Assembly (NCBI GenBank): GCA_052093225.1
Contig: JBQDDG010000024.1
Coordinates: 1 to 57,160, forward strand
DNA: 57,160 nucleotides
Direction of reading: 5' to 3'
Source of the DNA: JB111 sp052093225
GTDB lineage: Bacteria; Actinomycetota; Actinomycetes; Actinomycetales; Actinomycetaceae
Shown: positions 19,621-27,754 of the stretch, piece by piece
Numbering within the stretch: position 1 is the first letter of the stretch
How the letters are laid out: the number at the start of each line of letters is the position of its first letter
Translations under genes and position numbers: made by a program
The notes under the pieces: generated by a model
What the model was told of the DNA's origin: nothing
What the model saw: the letters and a program-made list of their open reading frames with translations, nothing else
The model's database searches: none

Positions 19621-21086
19621 GCGCGACGAGGACCGAGCAGGACCTGCTCGGGACGGTGGAGGTGCCCGCGGACGCCTACTACGGGGTCCACACCCGCCGC
19701 GCGATCGAGAACTTCCGGATGAGCCGCTCGACGATCAGCGACGTGCCGGCGATGGTGCGCGCGATGGTGCAGGTCAAGAAGGCGACCGCGCTCGCGAACG
19801 GCGAGCTCCGGACGCTCCCGGCGTGGATCTCCCGGGCGATCGTCGCCGGCTGCGACGAGATCCTCGAGCGCGGCCGCTGCCTGGACCAGTTCCCCATCGA
19901 CGTCTTCCAGGGCGGGGCCGGGACGTCGGTCAACATGAACACGAACGAGGTGGTCGCCAACCTCGCGCTCGAGAGCCTCGGGTACGAGAAAGGGCGCTAC
20001 GACGTCGTCAACCCCAACGACCACGTCAACAAGAGCCAGTCGACCAACGACGCCTACCCCACGGGTTTCCGGCTCGCCGCCTACACGGTGGTCCGCGAGC
20101 TGTGGGAGGAGATCGACCGCCTCGCCGGTGCCTTCGAGGCGAAGGGCGAGGAGTTCGCCGACGTGCTGAAGATGGGGCGCACCCAGCTGCAGGACGCCGT
20201 GCCGATGACCCTCGGGCAGGAGTTCACGGCCTTCGCCGTCCTGCTGCGCGAGGAGGTCCGCCACCTCTCGCGGCTGGCCGACCTGCTGCTCGAGGTCAAC
20301 CTCGGCGCCACGGCCATCGGCACGGGCCTCAACACCCCGGCGGGCTACTCCGAGCTGGTGGTGGCAAAGCTGGCCGAGGTCTCCGGCCTGCCGGTCGAGC
20401 TCGCGGAGAACCTCATCGAGGCGACGTCGGACACCGGCGCGTACGTCTCGATGCACGCCGGCCTCAAGCGCGTGGCCGTCAAGCTCGGGAAGATCTGCAA
20501 CGACCTGCGTCTGCTGTCCTCCGGGCCCCGCGCCGGCCTCAACGAGATCAACCTGCCCGAGCTGCAGGCCGGGTCCTCGATCATGCCCGCCAAGGTCAAC
20601 CCGGTGATGCCCGAGGTCGTCAACCAGGTGTGCTTCAACATCATCGGCAACGACGTCACCGTCACCATGGCCTCCGAGGCGGGCCAGCTCCAGCTCAACG
20701 TCATGGAGCCCGTCATCGCCCAGGTGCTCTTCGAGTCGGTCTCGCTCCTGTGCAACGCGGCTGTCGGCCTGCGGGAGAAGTGCGTCGACGGAATCACCGC
20801 CAACCCCGAGGTGTGCCTGGCCAACGTGCTCGGGTCGATCGGGATCGTCACCTACCTCAACCCGGTGATCGGCCACCACAACGGGGACCTCGTGGGTAAG
20901 GAGGCCGCCCGGTCCGGTCGCTCCGTCAAGGAGGTGGTCCTGGAGATGGGGCTGCTGGACGAGGCGCGGATCGACGAGCTGCTCTCGCGCGAGAACCTCA
21001 TGCGGCCCACCTACCAGGGCGAGATCTTCCCGGCCGAGGACCCGGACACCTTCCCGCGCGCCGAGGGGGACCCGGGTCCACGCTGA
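19617..21086 (+). CDS. aspA: Aspartate ammonia-lyase
   Basis: A 489-aa member of the fumarase/aspartase superfamily, converting L-aspartate to fumarate and ammonia. The start at 19617 overlaps the preceding stop by 4 nt and begins in the family manner (TEQDLLGTVEVPADAYYGVHTRRA). Conserved regions are TSVNMNTNEVVAN, NPNDHVNKSQSTND, MGRTQLQDAVPMTLGQEF and the superfamily signature AGSSIMPAKVNPVMPE, which carries the catalytic serine loop. Aspartase is favoured over fumarase by the YYGVHTRRAIENF block and the C-terminal length. It would connect aspartate catabolism to the TCA cycle. A perfect hairpin begins within its last codons. Confidence 0.93.
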   Translation: MSATRTEQDLLGTVEVPADAYYGVHTRRAIENFRMSRSTISDVPAMVRAMVQVKKATALANGELRTLPAWISRAIVAGCDEILERGRCLDQFPIDVFQGGAGTSVNMNTNEVVANLALESLGYEKGRYDVVNPNDHVNKSQSTNDAYPTGFRLAAYTVVRELWEEIDRLAGAFEAKGEEFADVLKMGRTQLQDAVPMTLGQEFTAFAVLLREEVRHLSRLADLLLEVNLGATAIGTGLNTPAGYSELVVAKLAEVSGLPVELAENLIEATSDTGAYVSMHAGLKRVAVKLGKICNDLRLLSSGPRAGLNEINLPELQAGSSIMPAKVNPVMPEVVNQVCFNIIGNDVTVTMASEAGQLQLNVMEPVIAQVLFESVSLLCNAAVGLREKCVDGITANPEVCLANVLGSIGIVTYLNPVIGHHNGDLVGKEAARSGRSVKEVVLEMGLLDEARIDELLSRENLMRPTYQGEIFPAEDPDTFPRAEGDPGPR

Positions 21087-21105
21087 CCGCCCGTGCAGGT
21101 CAGCG
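21081..21105 (+). terminator. Hairpin at the aspA stop codon
   Basis: CGCTGACC (21081-21088) and GGTCAGCG (21098-21105) form a perfect 8-bp stem with a 9-nt loop. The stop codon lies in the left arm. It separates the LOG-aspA unit from the DUF3117 promoter. Confidence 0.6.
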
Positions 21106-21127
21106 GGGGCGGACCCTACAGCACGTC

Positions 21128-21156
21128 GGAACTTGCATGCCGACTTGACCTAGAAT
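21128..21156 (+). promoter_or_regulatory. Candidate promoter of the DUF3117 gene
   Basis: TAGAAT at 21151-21156 is a near-consensus -10. Upstream, GGAACTTG at 21128-21135 lies about 18 nt away and resembles the -35 of stress-type sigma factors, while TTGACC directly abuts the -10 and is too close to act as a -35. The start codon is some 87 nt downstream, so this gene, unlike most here, has a real leader with GAGAGG before its ATG. Confidence 0.45.
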
Positions 21157-21242
21157 GGACCCGGCCATGGTGTCCGCGCGGTCGCAGGGGGAACGCCCCA
21201 GGCGCCCGCGGCGCGATCAAGATGAAGACGAGAGGTACGGCA

Positions 21243-21410
21243 ATGGCAGCGATGAAGCCGAGGACCGGCGACGGGCCGCTCGAGGTGACGAAGGAGGGGC
21301 GTGGCATCGTCATGCGCGTCCCGCTCGAGGGTGGCGGACGCCTGGTGGTCGAGCTCAACGCCACGGAGGCCGGCGAGCTGAGCGAGGCGCTCGCAGCCGT
21401 CGCTTCCTGA
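21243..21410 (+). CDS. DUF3117 small protein
   Basis: A 55-aa protein that matches the DUF3117 family across nearly its whole length: AAMKPRTGDGPLEVTKEGRG, then RVPLEGGGRLVVELNATEA. The family is nearly universal in actinobacteria and has no established function. It is soluble, with no signal peptide or membrane segment. It has its own promoter and a strong terminator right after it, so it is expressed as a single-gene unit. In M. tuberculosis the homologue (Rv1211) lies in the same block of genes between the LOG-family and methyltransferase genes. Confidence 0.93.
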   Translation: MAAMKPRTGDGPLEVTKEGRGIVMRVPLEGGGRLVVELNATEAGELSEALAAVAS

Positions 21411-21425
21411 CGAATCGTGCCCCTC

Positions 21426-21454
21426 ACGGCCGGCCGCCTCGTGCGGCCGGCCGT
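21426..21454 (+). terminator. Strong terminator after DUF3117
   Basis: ACGGCCGGCCGC (21426-21437) and GCGGCCGGCCGT (21443-21454) pair perfectly over 12 bp around a 5-nt loop. It starts 15 nt after the stop and ends 10 nt before the pepA ribosome binding site. Confidence 0.85.
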
Positions 21455-21475
21455 CGTCGTCCCTGAAGGAGACCC

Positions 21476-23347
21476 GTGCGCACCGACCAGTCCCGCCCCG
21501 CCGACGCAGTGTCTACCGATGCAGTCTCTGCCGACGAATCGTCCGGCGCCGATGTGCCCGGCGACGGAGGGAGCGGCGATACGCCGTCCGTCGTCGCAGC
21601 GTCCGGCGCCGACCTGACCGCGGGCGACCTGACCGCGGCCCGGTTGCCCGCGATCGAGCTCCCCGCCGTCGAGGTCTCCGCGCGGGACTGGCGCGGTGCC
21701 CTCGAGCCGGGCAGGAGGCCCCAGGGACCGAACGACGGGACCGAGGAACCTGCCGGGCGGACCGACGGGCCGGACGGAGCGACCGAGCAGCCCGACGCCG
21801 TCGTGCTCGTCATCGGCGCCGACGGACCCGGGCCGCGCGCCCGGGAGGTCGCGGCGCGCTACGGGATCGACCTCGAGGCCGAGCTCGAGGGGCAGGGTGA
21901 GGAGACCGTCCGCACGATCCGGCTCCCGCGCACGCTGCCCGGCGTGGAGGTGCCCTGGTCGGGTCTGCCGCAGCGTCTGCTGACCGTCCGTATCGGCGCG
22001 TGGGCCGAGACGGGTCTACGGCTCGGCCGCGCCCTCGCCGGCCGCTCCGGCGCCGTGGTGGTCCTCGAGGACGGCACCGGGCCGGACGCCGTCGCCGCCC
22101 TTGCCGGGGGGATCTGGCTCGACTCCTACCGCCTCCCGACCAGCGCCCGGAAGTCACCCGGCCCCGCACCCGTGGAGTCCGTCGAGCTCCTGGTCGACCA
22201 GCCCCTGGGCCCGGAGGCCGACCGCCTGCTGGAGGTGACCCGCGAGGCCGTCACCGCGACGCACCGGGCGCGGGCACTCACCGCCACGCGGTCCGACGTG
22301 AAGAACCCGGCCTGGATGGCGGCCGCGGCCCAGCACCTCGTCGACTCGCTCGCACCGGGCGTGCGCGAGACGCTCACCGTCGAGGTCCAGGACGAGCACC
22401 GGCTCGCCGAGCGCGGCGCCGGCGCGATCCTCGCCGTCGGGGCCGGCTCGCCGACGCCGCCGAGGCTCGTCACCGTCACCTACACGCCCCCGAGCGGGGC
22501 GGGCGGCCTTGACGGTTCGGACCGTTCGGGCAGGCGCGACGGTTCGGACGGCCTGGCCGGCCGCCGGGTGGCGCTCGTCGGCAAGGGCATCACGTTCGAC
22601 ACCGGGGGGCTGTCGAAGAAGCCGACCGACGGCATGCTGACGATGTCGACCGACATGGCGGGCTCCGCCGTGGTGCTCGCGACCGTCCTCGCGGCCGCGC
22701 AGCTCGGCCTCCCGCACACGGTGACCGCCACCCTCCCGCTCGCCGAGAACTCCTTCGGCAGCGGGTCCTACCGGCCCGGCGACGTGGTGCGGACGCTGTC
22801 CGGCCGCACGGTCGAGATCGGGAACACCGACGCCGAGGGGCGCCTCGTCCTCGCCGACGGGCTCACCCACGCCCTCGAGGTGGCGGACCCGGACGTCGTC
22901 GTCGACGTCGCCACCCTCACCGGTGCCGCGAAGATCGCGCTCGGCACGGGCACCTCGGCGCTCTTCGCGAGCGACGACGACCTCGCGGACGCCCTCTTCG
23001 CCGCGGGCTCGGCGGCGGGGGAGAAGGTCTGGCGGCTGCCGATGCCGGCCGACTCCGAGGCCGCGCTCCGCTCCGACGTCGCCGACGTCGGCCAGACCCC
23101 CCGTGGCGACGTGCACGCCGTCGGCGGGACGATCTTCGCGGCGATGTTCCTGCGCCGCTTCACGGGCGGTCGCACGTGGGCCCACCTCGACATCGCCGGC
23201 ACGGGCCGGTCGACCGGCGGCCCGAGGCTCGCGAAGGGCGCCCCGACCGGCGTCGGCGCCGCGCTCCTCGTGCGCTGGCTCAGCGAGCTGGACGCGCCGG
23301 GCGGGTCAGGCGTCGTCGGCCACGCGGACGGCGGCGACCACGCCTGA
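21476..23347 (+). CDS. pepA: Leucyl aminopeptidase (M17 family)
   Basis: A 623-aa cytosolic aminopeptidase with two metal ions, releasing N-terminal residues from peptides. The catalytic domain is complete: VGKGITFDTGGLSKKP, MSTDMAGSAVVLATV, and the M17 signature NTDAEGRLVLADGL, with Lys, Asp and Glu metal ligands and the catalytic Arg. It is over 100 residues longer than usual M17 enzymes. The extra sequence is a polar N-terminal region with repeated GDLTA and EEPAGRTDGPDG-like stretches, plus a short Gly/Ser/Arg insert before the catalytic domain. The start is well set by GAAGGAG at 21465-21471, so the extension is probably translated. The 3' end overlaps the convergent methyltransferase gene by 42 nt. 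Confidence 0.92.
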   Translation: MRTDQSRPADAVSTDAVSADESSGADVPGDGGSGDTPSVVAASGADLTAGDLTAARLPAIELPAVEVSARDWRGALEPGRRPQGPNDGTEEPAGRTDGPDGATEQPDAVVLVIGADGPGPRAREVAARYGIDLEAELEGQGEETVRTIRLPRTLPGVEVPWSGLPQRLLTVRIGAWAETGLRLGRALAGRSGAVVVLEDGTGPDAVAALAGGIWLDSYRLPTSARKSPGPAPVESVELLVDQPLGPEADRLLEVTREAVTATHRARALTATRSDVKNPAWMAAAAQHLVDSLAPGVRETLTVEVQDEHRLAERGAGAILAVGAGSPTPPRLVTVTYTPPSGAGGLDGSDRSGRRDGSDGLAGRRVALVGKGITFDTGGLSKKPTDGMLTMSTDMAGSAVVLATVLAAAQLGLPHTVTATLPLAENSFGSGSYRPGDVVRTLSGRTVEIGNTDAEGRLVLADGLTHALEVADPDVVVDVATLTGAAKIALGTGTSALFASDDDLADALFAAGSAAGEKVWRLPMPADSEAALRSDVADVGQTPRGDVHAVGGTIFAAMFLRRFTGGRTWAHLDIAGTGRSTGGPRLAKGAPTGVGAALLVRWLSELDAPGGSGVVGHADGGDHA

Positions 23348-23950
23348 GCCGGCGGTGAGCAGGGCGGGCCGCAGGCGCTCGTCGTCCCGCAGGGAGCGGA
23401 CGAGCTCGCGCGCGGTCACCGTGACGTCGTCGCGGCGGGCGGGGTCGGCGACCCGGTCCCCGGACAGGGCGCCGGAGACGATGAGCATGCCGCCCGGGCG
23501 CAGGAGGCGGATCGAGTGGTCGACGACCTCGGGCGCCTCGGCCGGGTCCCCGTCGACGTGGACGAGGTCGTAGGCACGGTCGGCCAGGCGCGGGACCACG
23601 TCGAGCGCGCGGCCCGAGATGAGGCGGGTGCGGGCGGGGCGGACGCCGAACGCGAGGAAGGACTCGCGCGCGGAGCGCTGGTACTCGCCCTCGACGTCGA
23701 TCGTGGTGAGGACGCCGTCGCTCGGCATGCCCGCGAGCAGCCACAGGCCGGAGACGCCCGTACCGGTGCCGACCTCCGCGACCGCGGTGGCGCCGACGGC
23801 GGAGGCCAGCAGGCGCAGCACCGACCCGGTGCCGGGGGAGACGGGCGTGACGCCGAGCTCCTCGGCGCGTGCGCGCGCCTTGAGGAGCACCTCACCCTCG
23901 GTGACGAATTCCTCCGCGTAGGCCCATGACTGCGCCTTGTCGACCGACAT
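23306..23950 (-). CDS. SAM-dependent O-methyltransferase
   Basis: A 214-aa class I methyltransferase of the O-methyltransferase 3 (catechol O-methyltransferase-like) family. The SAM-binding loop is VAEVGTGTGVSGLWLL, followed by TIDVEGEYQRSARESF and the metal/substrate region DLVHVDGDPAEAPEVVDHS. The start at 23950 (MSVDKAQSWAYAEEF) follows a purine-rich GAAGGGGAAC. In M. tuberculosis the homologue Rv1220c is encoded divergently from sigE, with htrA and tatB behind. Here it faces the HtrA-like gene directly. Substrate unknown. The 3' end runs 42 nt into pepA on the other strand. Confidence 0.9.
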   Translation of the reverse strand: MSVDKAQSWAYAEEFVTEGEVLLKARARAEELGVTPVSPGTGSVLRLLASAVGATAVAEVGTGTGVSGLWLLAGMPSDGVLTTIDVEGEYQRSARESFLAFGVRPARTRLISGRALDVVPRLADRAYDLVHVDGDPAEAPEVVDHSIRLLRPGGMLIVSGALSGDRVADPARRDDVTVTARELVRSLRDDERLRPALLTAGSGVVAAVRVADDA

Positions 23951-24130
23951 CTGTTCCCCTTCCCGGTGGCACCGGCCTCCCGGTGCCCGACTGGGTCCGA
24001 TGGTAGGCGCGCGTGCGGCGGCGCTGCGGGAGGCGGGCCGTTCGTCCCTACGGAGTGACGGGCGGCGGGTGCGCGACACGACCGGGGAGAGGTGCACGCC
24101 GGGGACGCGGCAGGAAGGGGCGCGCGACGA

Positions 24131-24136
24131 TAGCGT
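24131..24136 (+). promoter_or_regulatory. -10 hexamer of the HtrA-like gene
   Basis: TAGCGT fits TAnnnT. The start ATG is 23 nt downstream, leaving room for the ribosome binding site GAGGAGG at 24148-24154, so this message has a short leader. Confidence 0.5.
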
Positions 24137-24159
24137 AAGTGCGATTCGAGGAGGGTCAC

Positions 24160-26055
24160 ATGGCTGATGAGCGTCAGTTCCACGCGGGCAGCGGTCCGCA
24201 CGGCGACCAGTGGCGGGCGCAGGGTGGTCCCGGCCCCGACGGGCAGGGGCAGGCGGGCGGGTACGCCCGGTTCGCGCCGCCCTCGGACGAGGACCAGGCC
24301 GGCCCTGGCGAGGGGGACGGTGCGCGTCCCGGGAACCCGGCGCGACCCCTCGCGGACGGACGGCACCGGGCGCCCGGCGTCGGGTCCGCCTCCGCGGAGG
24401 GCGACGCCCCGTGGATGCCCTCCGGCGTGCGGCAGCCCATGCCCTCGGCCCGCCCCTCGACCACGGGCTCGCTCCCGCAGGGCGGCGGCGAGCGCCCGGG
24501 CGGCGAGCGGCGGGACGTCGGTCGTCCGGCCACCCACCCCGCGGCGGGTGACTCCGGCCTGGGCGAGCGGACCGACCCCGGCGTCACGCAGCCGAGCCGC
24601 TACCCCTCCGCGGCCTCCGGCGCGGGTGCGACCCCGGGCACCGCGGGCTACGGCGTCGGTGCCGCGGGCCCGGCCCCGCACGACGGTTCCACCGGCCCGC
24701 GGGACGCCTCCCCGGCCGCCCGTGACGGCGTCGGGGGACGCCCCCCGGGCCCGGACGCGCACGGTCCCGGGTACGGCTTCGGCGCCGCCGCCCCCGCGTT
24801 CGGCGGTGGAGGCCCGGGAGGCTCGGGCACCGGCGTGGGCGGACCAGGCAGCGGCACCGGCGGCACGGGAGGTGGCGTCGGCAGACCCGGCGGCGGCTAC
24901 GCGGGCTCGGGCCCGAGCGGCAAGGAGCCGCGCGACGGGTCGCGCAAGCGGTCGGGCGTCGCCGTGCCGGTCGTCGTCCTGCTGTCGGTCGTGGCCCTGC
25001 TCCTCGGGCTCGTCCTCGGCGCGGTCGGCGGACGATGGGTGTTCCCCGAGGGCGACGACTCGGCGGACGGCGAGCAGGAGACCGGCTCGGCCGCAGGGGA
25101 GTCCGCGAGCGGCGCCGTCGGCGTCGACCGCCCGGACGCCTCGGTGGCGCAGATCTCCGACATCGCGCTCGCCTCGACCGTCTACATCGAGGCCCAGTCC
25201 GGGAACGTCGGCGGCAGCGGCACGGGGATGATCTACTCCGAGGACGGCCTCGTCGTCACGAACAACCACGTGATCGAGCCCGCCGTCGACGGCGGCCGCG
25301 TCACGGTGACGTTCCACGACGGCACCCAGGAGGAGGCGGAGCTCGTCGGGCGGTCGCCCGGCTACGACCTCGCGGTCCTCCAGGTGCCCAGGGACGGGCT
25401 GGTCCCGCTCGTGCTCGCGGACTCCGAGGAGGTCGTCATCGGCGACCTCGTCATCGCCGTCGGTGCTCCGCTCGGCCTGACCGGCACGGTGACGGCGGGC
25501 ATCGTCTCCGCGATGAACCGTCCCGTCGCCGCCGGCGAGGGGGACGACGTCAGCTACATCAACGCCATCCAGACCGACGCCGCGATCAACCCGGGCAACT
25601 CGGGCGGCCCGCTGCTCAACTACGACGGCGAGGTGGTCGGCATCAACTCCGTCATCTACGCGGCGCCGTCGGAGTCCGGCGTGGCCGGCTCGATCGGGCT
25701 CGGCTTCGCGATCCCGGCGAACCAGGTCGAGACCACCGTCCAGCAGCTCATCGAGGACGGCACCGCGTCCTTCGCGCAGATCGGCATCAGCCTCGACCCG
25801 AGCTACTTCGGCGAGGGCGTCCGGGTCGCCGAGACCGACGACGCGATCGTGCCGGACGGTCCCGGTGACGAGGCCGGGATCGAGCCGGGGGACATCATCA
25901 CCGCCGTCGACGGCACGCCGGTCACCGACCCGTCCGAGGTCATCGTCTTCGTCCGCTCGCGGCAGGGTGGGGACACCCTCACGCTGACGATCGAGCGCGA
26001 CGGCGACGAGGAGGAGGTCGAGGTCCCCCTCACGGAGGTCGAGGAGGAGCTGTGA
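24160..26055 (+). CDS. HtrA/DegP-like membrane-anchored serine protease with PDZ domain
   Basis: A 631-aa protein with three parts. Residues 1 to about 260 are a cytoplasmic Gly/Pro/Ser-rich low-complexity region. A single membrane span follows (VPVVVLLSVVALLLGLVLG, about 267-285). Outside the cell come a trypsin-like protease and a C-terminal PDZ domain (about 540-625). The catalytic triad is intact: H370 in VVTNNHVIEP, D403 in PGYDLAVLQV, S481 in INPGNSGGPLL. Such proteases degrade misfolded envelope proteins under stress. The ATG at 24160 has a perfect GAGGAGG; the alternative frame start at 24139 would destroy that site. It is followed after 25 nt by tatB, as in mycobacteria, but no sigE/rseA pair precedes it. 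Confidence 0.93.
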   Translation: MADERQFHAGSGPHGDQWRAQGGPGPDGQGQAGGYARFAPPSDEDQAGPGEGDGARPGNPARPLADGRHRAPGVGSASAEGDAPWMPSGVRQPMPSARPSTTGSLPQGGGERPGGERRDVGRPATHPAAGDSGLGERTDPGVTQPSRYPSAASGAGATPGTAGYGVGAAGPAPHDGSTGPRDASPAARDGVGGRPPGPDAHGPGYGFGAAAPAFGGGGPGGSGTGVGGPGSGTGGTGGGVGRPGGGYAGSGPSGKEPRDGSRKRSGVAVPVVVLLSVVALLLGLVLGAVGGRWVFPEGDDSADGEQETGSAAGESASGAVGVDRPDASVAQISDIALASTVYIEAQSGNVGGSGTGMIYSEDGLVVTNNHVIEPAVDGGRVTVTFHDGTQEEAELVGRSPGYDLAVLQVPRDGLVPLVLADSEEVVIGDLVIAVGAPLGLTGTVTAGIVSAMNRPVAAGEGDDVSYINAIQTDAAINPGNSGGPLLNYDGEVVGINSVIYAAPSESGVAGSIGLGFAIPANQVETTVQQLIEDGTASFAQIGISLDPSYFGEGVRVAETDDAIVPDGPGDEAGIEPGDIITAVDGTPVTDPSEVIVFVRSRQGGDTLTLTIERDGDEEEVEVPLTEVEEEL

Positions 26056-26066
26056 GGCCGGGCGCC

Positions 26067-26072
26067 TAGGAT
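26067..26072 (+). promoter_or_regulatory. -10 hexamer, leaderless start of tatB
   Basis: TAGGAT ends 8 nt before the ATG at 26081, inside the 25-nt gap after the protease gene. tatB can thus be expressed independently. Confidence 0.55.
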
Positions 26073-26080
26073 GGTGCGTC

Positions 26081-26536
26081 ATGGGGATCAGCGGGAGCGA
26101 GCTCGTCGTCCTGCTGCTCGTGGGCTTTCTCGTCGTCGGACCGGAGAAGCTCCCGGAGCTGTCCAGGCAGCTCGCGCGGGTGATCCGCAAGGTGGTCGCC
26201 GTCGCCCGCGACACGGGCGACAAGGTGCGTGCCGAGCTCGGTGACGACTTCGAGGAGCTGAAGGACCTCGACCCGCGTCAGTACGACCCGCGCCGCATCG
26301 TCGCGGACGCGATGAAGCAGCCGGCGCCCCGCGCGAGGCAGGCCGCGTCGACGGCGGAGCGTGCCACCGCGGGAGCGACGGCGGGCCTCGCCGCCGGGTC
26401 CGCGGCCGCCTCGGCGTCGGCGGGCGCGGCGATGTCGGCGGGCGCGACGGCGTCGGTCACACCGGCCGCGACGGGCCGCCCGGACGACCGCTTCGACGGC
26501 AGTGTCCCCGCCCCGTTCGATCCCGACGCGACCTGA
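26081..26536 (+). CDS. tatB: Sec-independent translocase subunit TatB
   Basis: A 151-aa Tat component that recognises twin-arginine precursors together with TatC. Hallmarks are the N-terminal membrane helix ELVVLLLVGFLVVGPEKLP with the conserved hinge Gly-Pro-Glu-Lys-Leu-Pro, then a charged amphipathic helix (LSRQLARVIRKVVAVARD). The rest is an Ala-rich disordered tail with ASASAGAAMSAGATAS. TatB rather than TatA is chosen because of the Glu-containing start (GISGSELVV) and the context behind htrA, which matches Rv1223-Rv1224. tatA and tatC are not in this window. It converges on mrp with 61 nt between. Confidence 0.9.
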   Translation: MGISGSELVVLLLVGFLVVGPEKLPELSRQLARVIRKVVAVARDTGDKVRAELGDDFEELKDLDPRQYDPRRIVADAMKQPAPRARQAASTAERATAGATAGLAAGSAAASASAGAAMSAGATASVTPAATGRPDDRFDGSVPAPFDPDAT

Positions 26537-26597
26537 CCGCCCGGGCCGTCGCCGGGCGCCGGCCACACGCCTGCGCGCAGGACCCGGCAGCCGCTCG

Positions 26598-27731
26598 TCA
26601 GACCGGGGTGACGCCGAGGGACCGGCCGGCGAGCCCGCGGGCGCGGGAGCCGAGCGTGGCCGAGAGGTCGAGCAGGGCGCGCGCCGTGGGGGAGTCGGCG
26701 GCGCCCTCACCGATGGTGGCGGGGACGCCGGAGTCGCCGGACTCCCGGACCGAGACCTCGAGCGGGAGCTGGGCGAGCAGGGGCACGTCGTAGCCGAGGG
26801 TCTCGCTCAGGCGCCTGGCCGTCTCCTCGCCGCCGCCGGATCCGAACAGCTCGGTGCGCGTCCCGTCCGGGCCGTCGAACCAGCTCATGTTCTCGACGAC
26901 GCCGACCACCTTCTGGCGGGTCTGCTCGGCGATCGTGCCGGCGCGCTCGGCCACCTCGGAGGCGGCGACCTGCGGGGTCGTCACGACGAGGATCTCGGAG
27001 CCCGGGAGCAGCTGGGCCACCGAGATCGCGATGTCGCCGGTCCCCGGCGGGAGGTCGAGCAGCAGGACGTCGAGGTCGCCCCAGAACACGTCGGCGAGGA
27101 ACTGCTGGAGCGCCCGGTGGAGCATCGGGCCGCGCCACACGACCGGGCGGCGGTCCTGGACGAACATGCCGATCGAGATGACCTTCACGTCGTGCTTGAC
27201 GGGCGGCATGATCATGTCGTCGACCTTCGTCGGCGGCAGCTCGACGCCGAGCATCCGCGGGATCGAGAACCCGTAGATGTCCGCGTCGAGGACGCCGACC
27301 TTGAGGCCGGTGGCGGCCATCGCCGTCGCGAGGTTCGCGGTGACGGTCGACTTGCCGACGCCGCCCTTGCCCGAGGTCACGGCGTAGATGCGCGTGAGGC
27401 TGCCCGGCTTGCTGAACGGGATCTCCGGCTCGGGGGACCCACCGCGCAGCTTGGTCTTCAGCTCGGTGCGCTGCTCGTCGGTCATCACGCCCATGGCGAC
27501 CTTGACGCCGCCGACACCCTCCATGGCGCCGACGGTCGTCGTCACGTCCTTGTTGATCGTGTCCTTGAGCGGACAGCCCGCCGTCGTCAGGTCGATGCCG
27601 ACGACGACGTCCCCGGCCTCGTCGATCTCGACGCTGCGGACCATGCCCAGCTCGGTGATCGGACGGCGGATCTCGGGGTCGATGACCTTGGCGAGCTCGG
27701 TGCGGATGGACTCGACGGTGGGGGCGGACAT
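26598..27731 (-). CDS. mrp: Mrp/NBP35-type P-loop ATPase (iron-sulfur cluster carrier family)
   Basis: A 377-aa protein with an N-terminal MIP18/DUF59 domain (about 1-95) and a C-terminal ParA/MinD-like ATPase. The deviant Walker A is TSGKGGVGKSTVTANLATAM. Further motifs are LLLDLPPGTGDIA and VTTPQVAASEVAERAG. Family members carry or transfer Fe-S clusters. In many, a CxxC near the C-terminus holds the bridging cluster. Here the corresponding segment reads NMSWFDGPDGTRTELFGSGG, with no cysteine, as I recall for mycobacterial Mrp too. Cluster transfer by the classical mode is therefore uncertain. The start carries a -10 hexamer 6 nt upstream. Confidence 0.9.
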   Translation of the reverse strand: MSAPTVESIRTELAKVIDPEIRRPITELGMVRSVEIDEAGDVVVGIDLTTAGCPLKDTINKDVTTTVGAMEGVGGVKVAMGVMTDEQRTELKTKLRGGSPEPEIPFSKPGSLTRIYAVTSGKGGVGKSTVTANLATAMAATGLKVGVLDADIYGFSIPRMLGVELPPTKVDDMIMPPVKHDVKVISIGMFVQDRRPVVWRGPMLHRALQQFLADVFWGDLDVLLLDLPPGTGDIAISVAQLLPGSEILVVTTPQVAASEVAERAGTIAEQTRQKVVGVVENMSWFDGPDGTRTELFGSGGGEETARRLSETLGYDVPLLAQLPLEVSVRESGDSGVPATIGEGAADSPTARALLDLSATLGSRARGLAGRSLGVTPV

Positions 27732-27737
27732 GCCTCC

Positions 27738-27743
27738 ATGGTA
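27738..27743 (-). promoter_or_regulatory. -10 hexamer, leaderless start of mrp
   Basis: On the minus strand TACCAT ends 6 nt before the ATG at 27731, in the 23-nt gap behind the DUF1003 gene. mrp therefore need not depend on read-through. Confidence 0.55.
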
Positions 27744-27754
27744 GGCACCATGGC

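Noticed and set aside
23416..26223. A minus-strand open frame of 935 codons through the HtrA and methyltransferase region
   Set aside because: Composition is low-complexity Arg/Gly/Ala/Asp, and both overlapped genes have full catalytic motifs. It is a GC-driven shadow.
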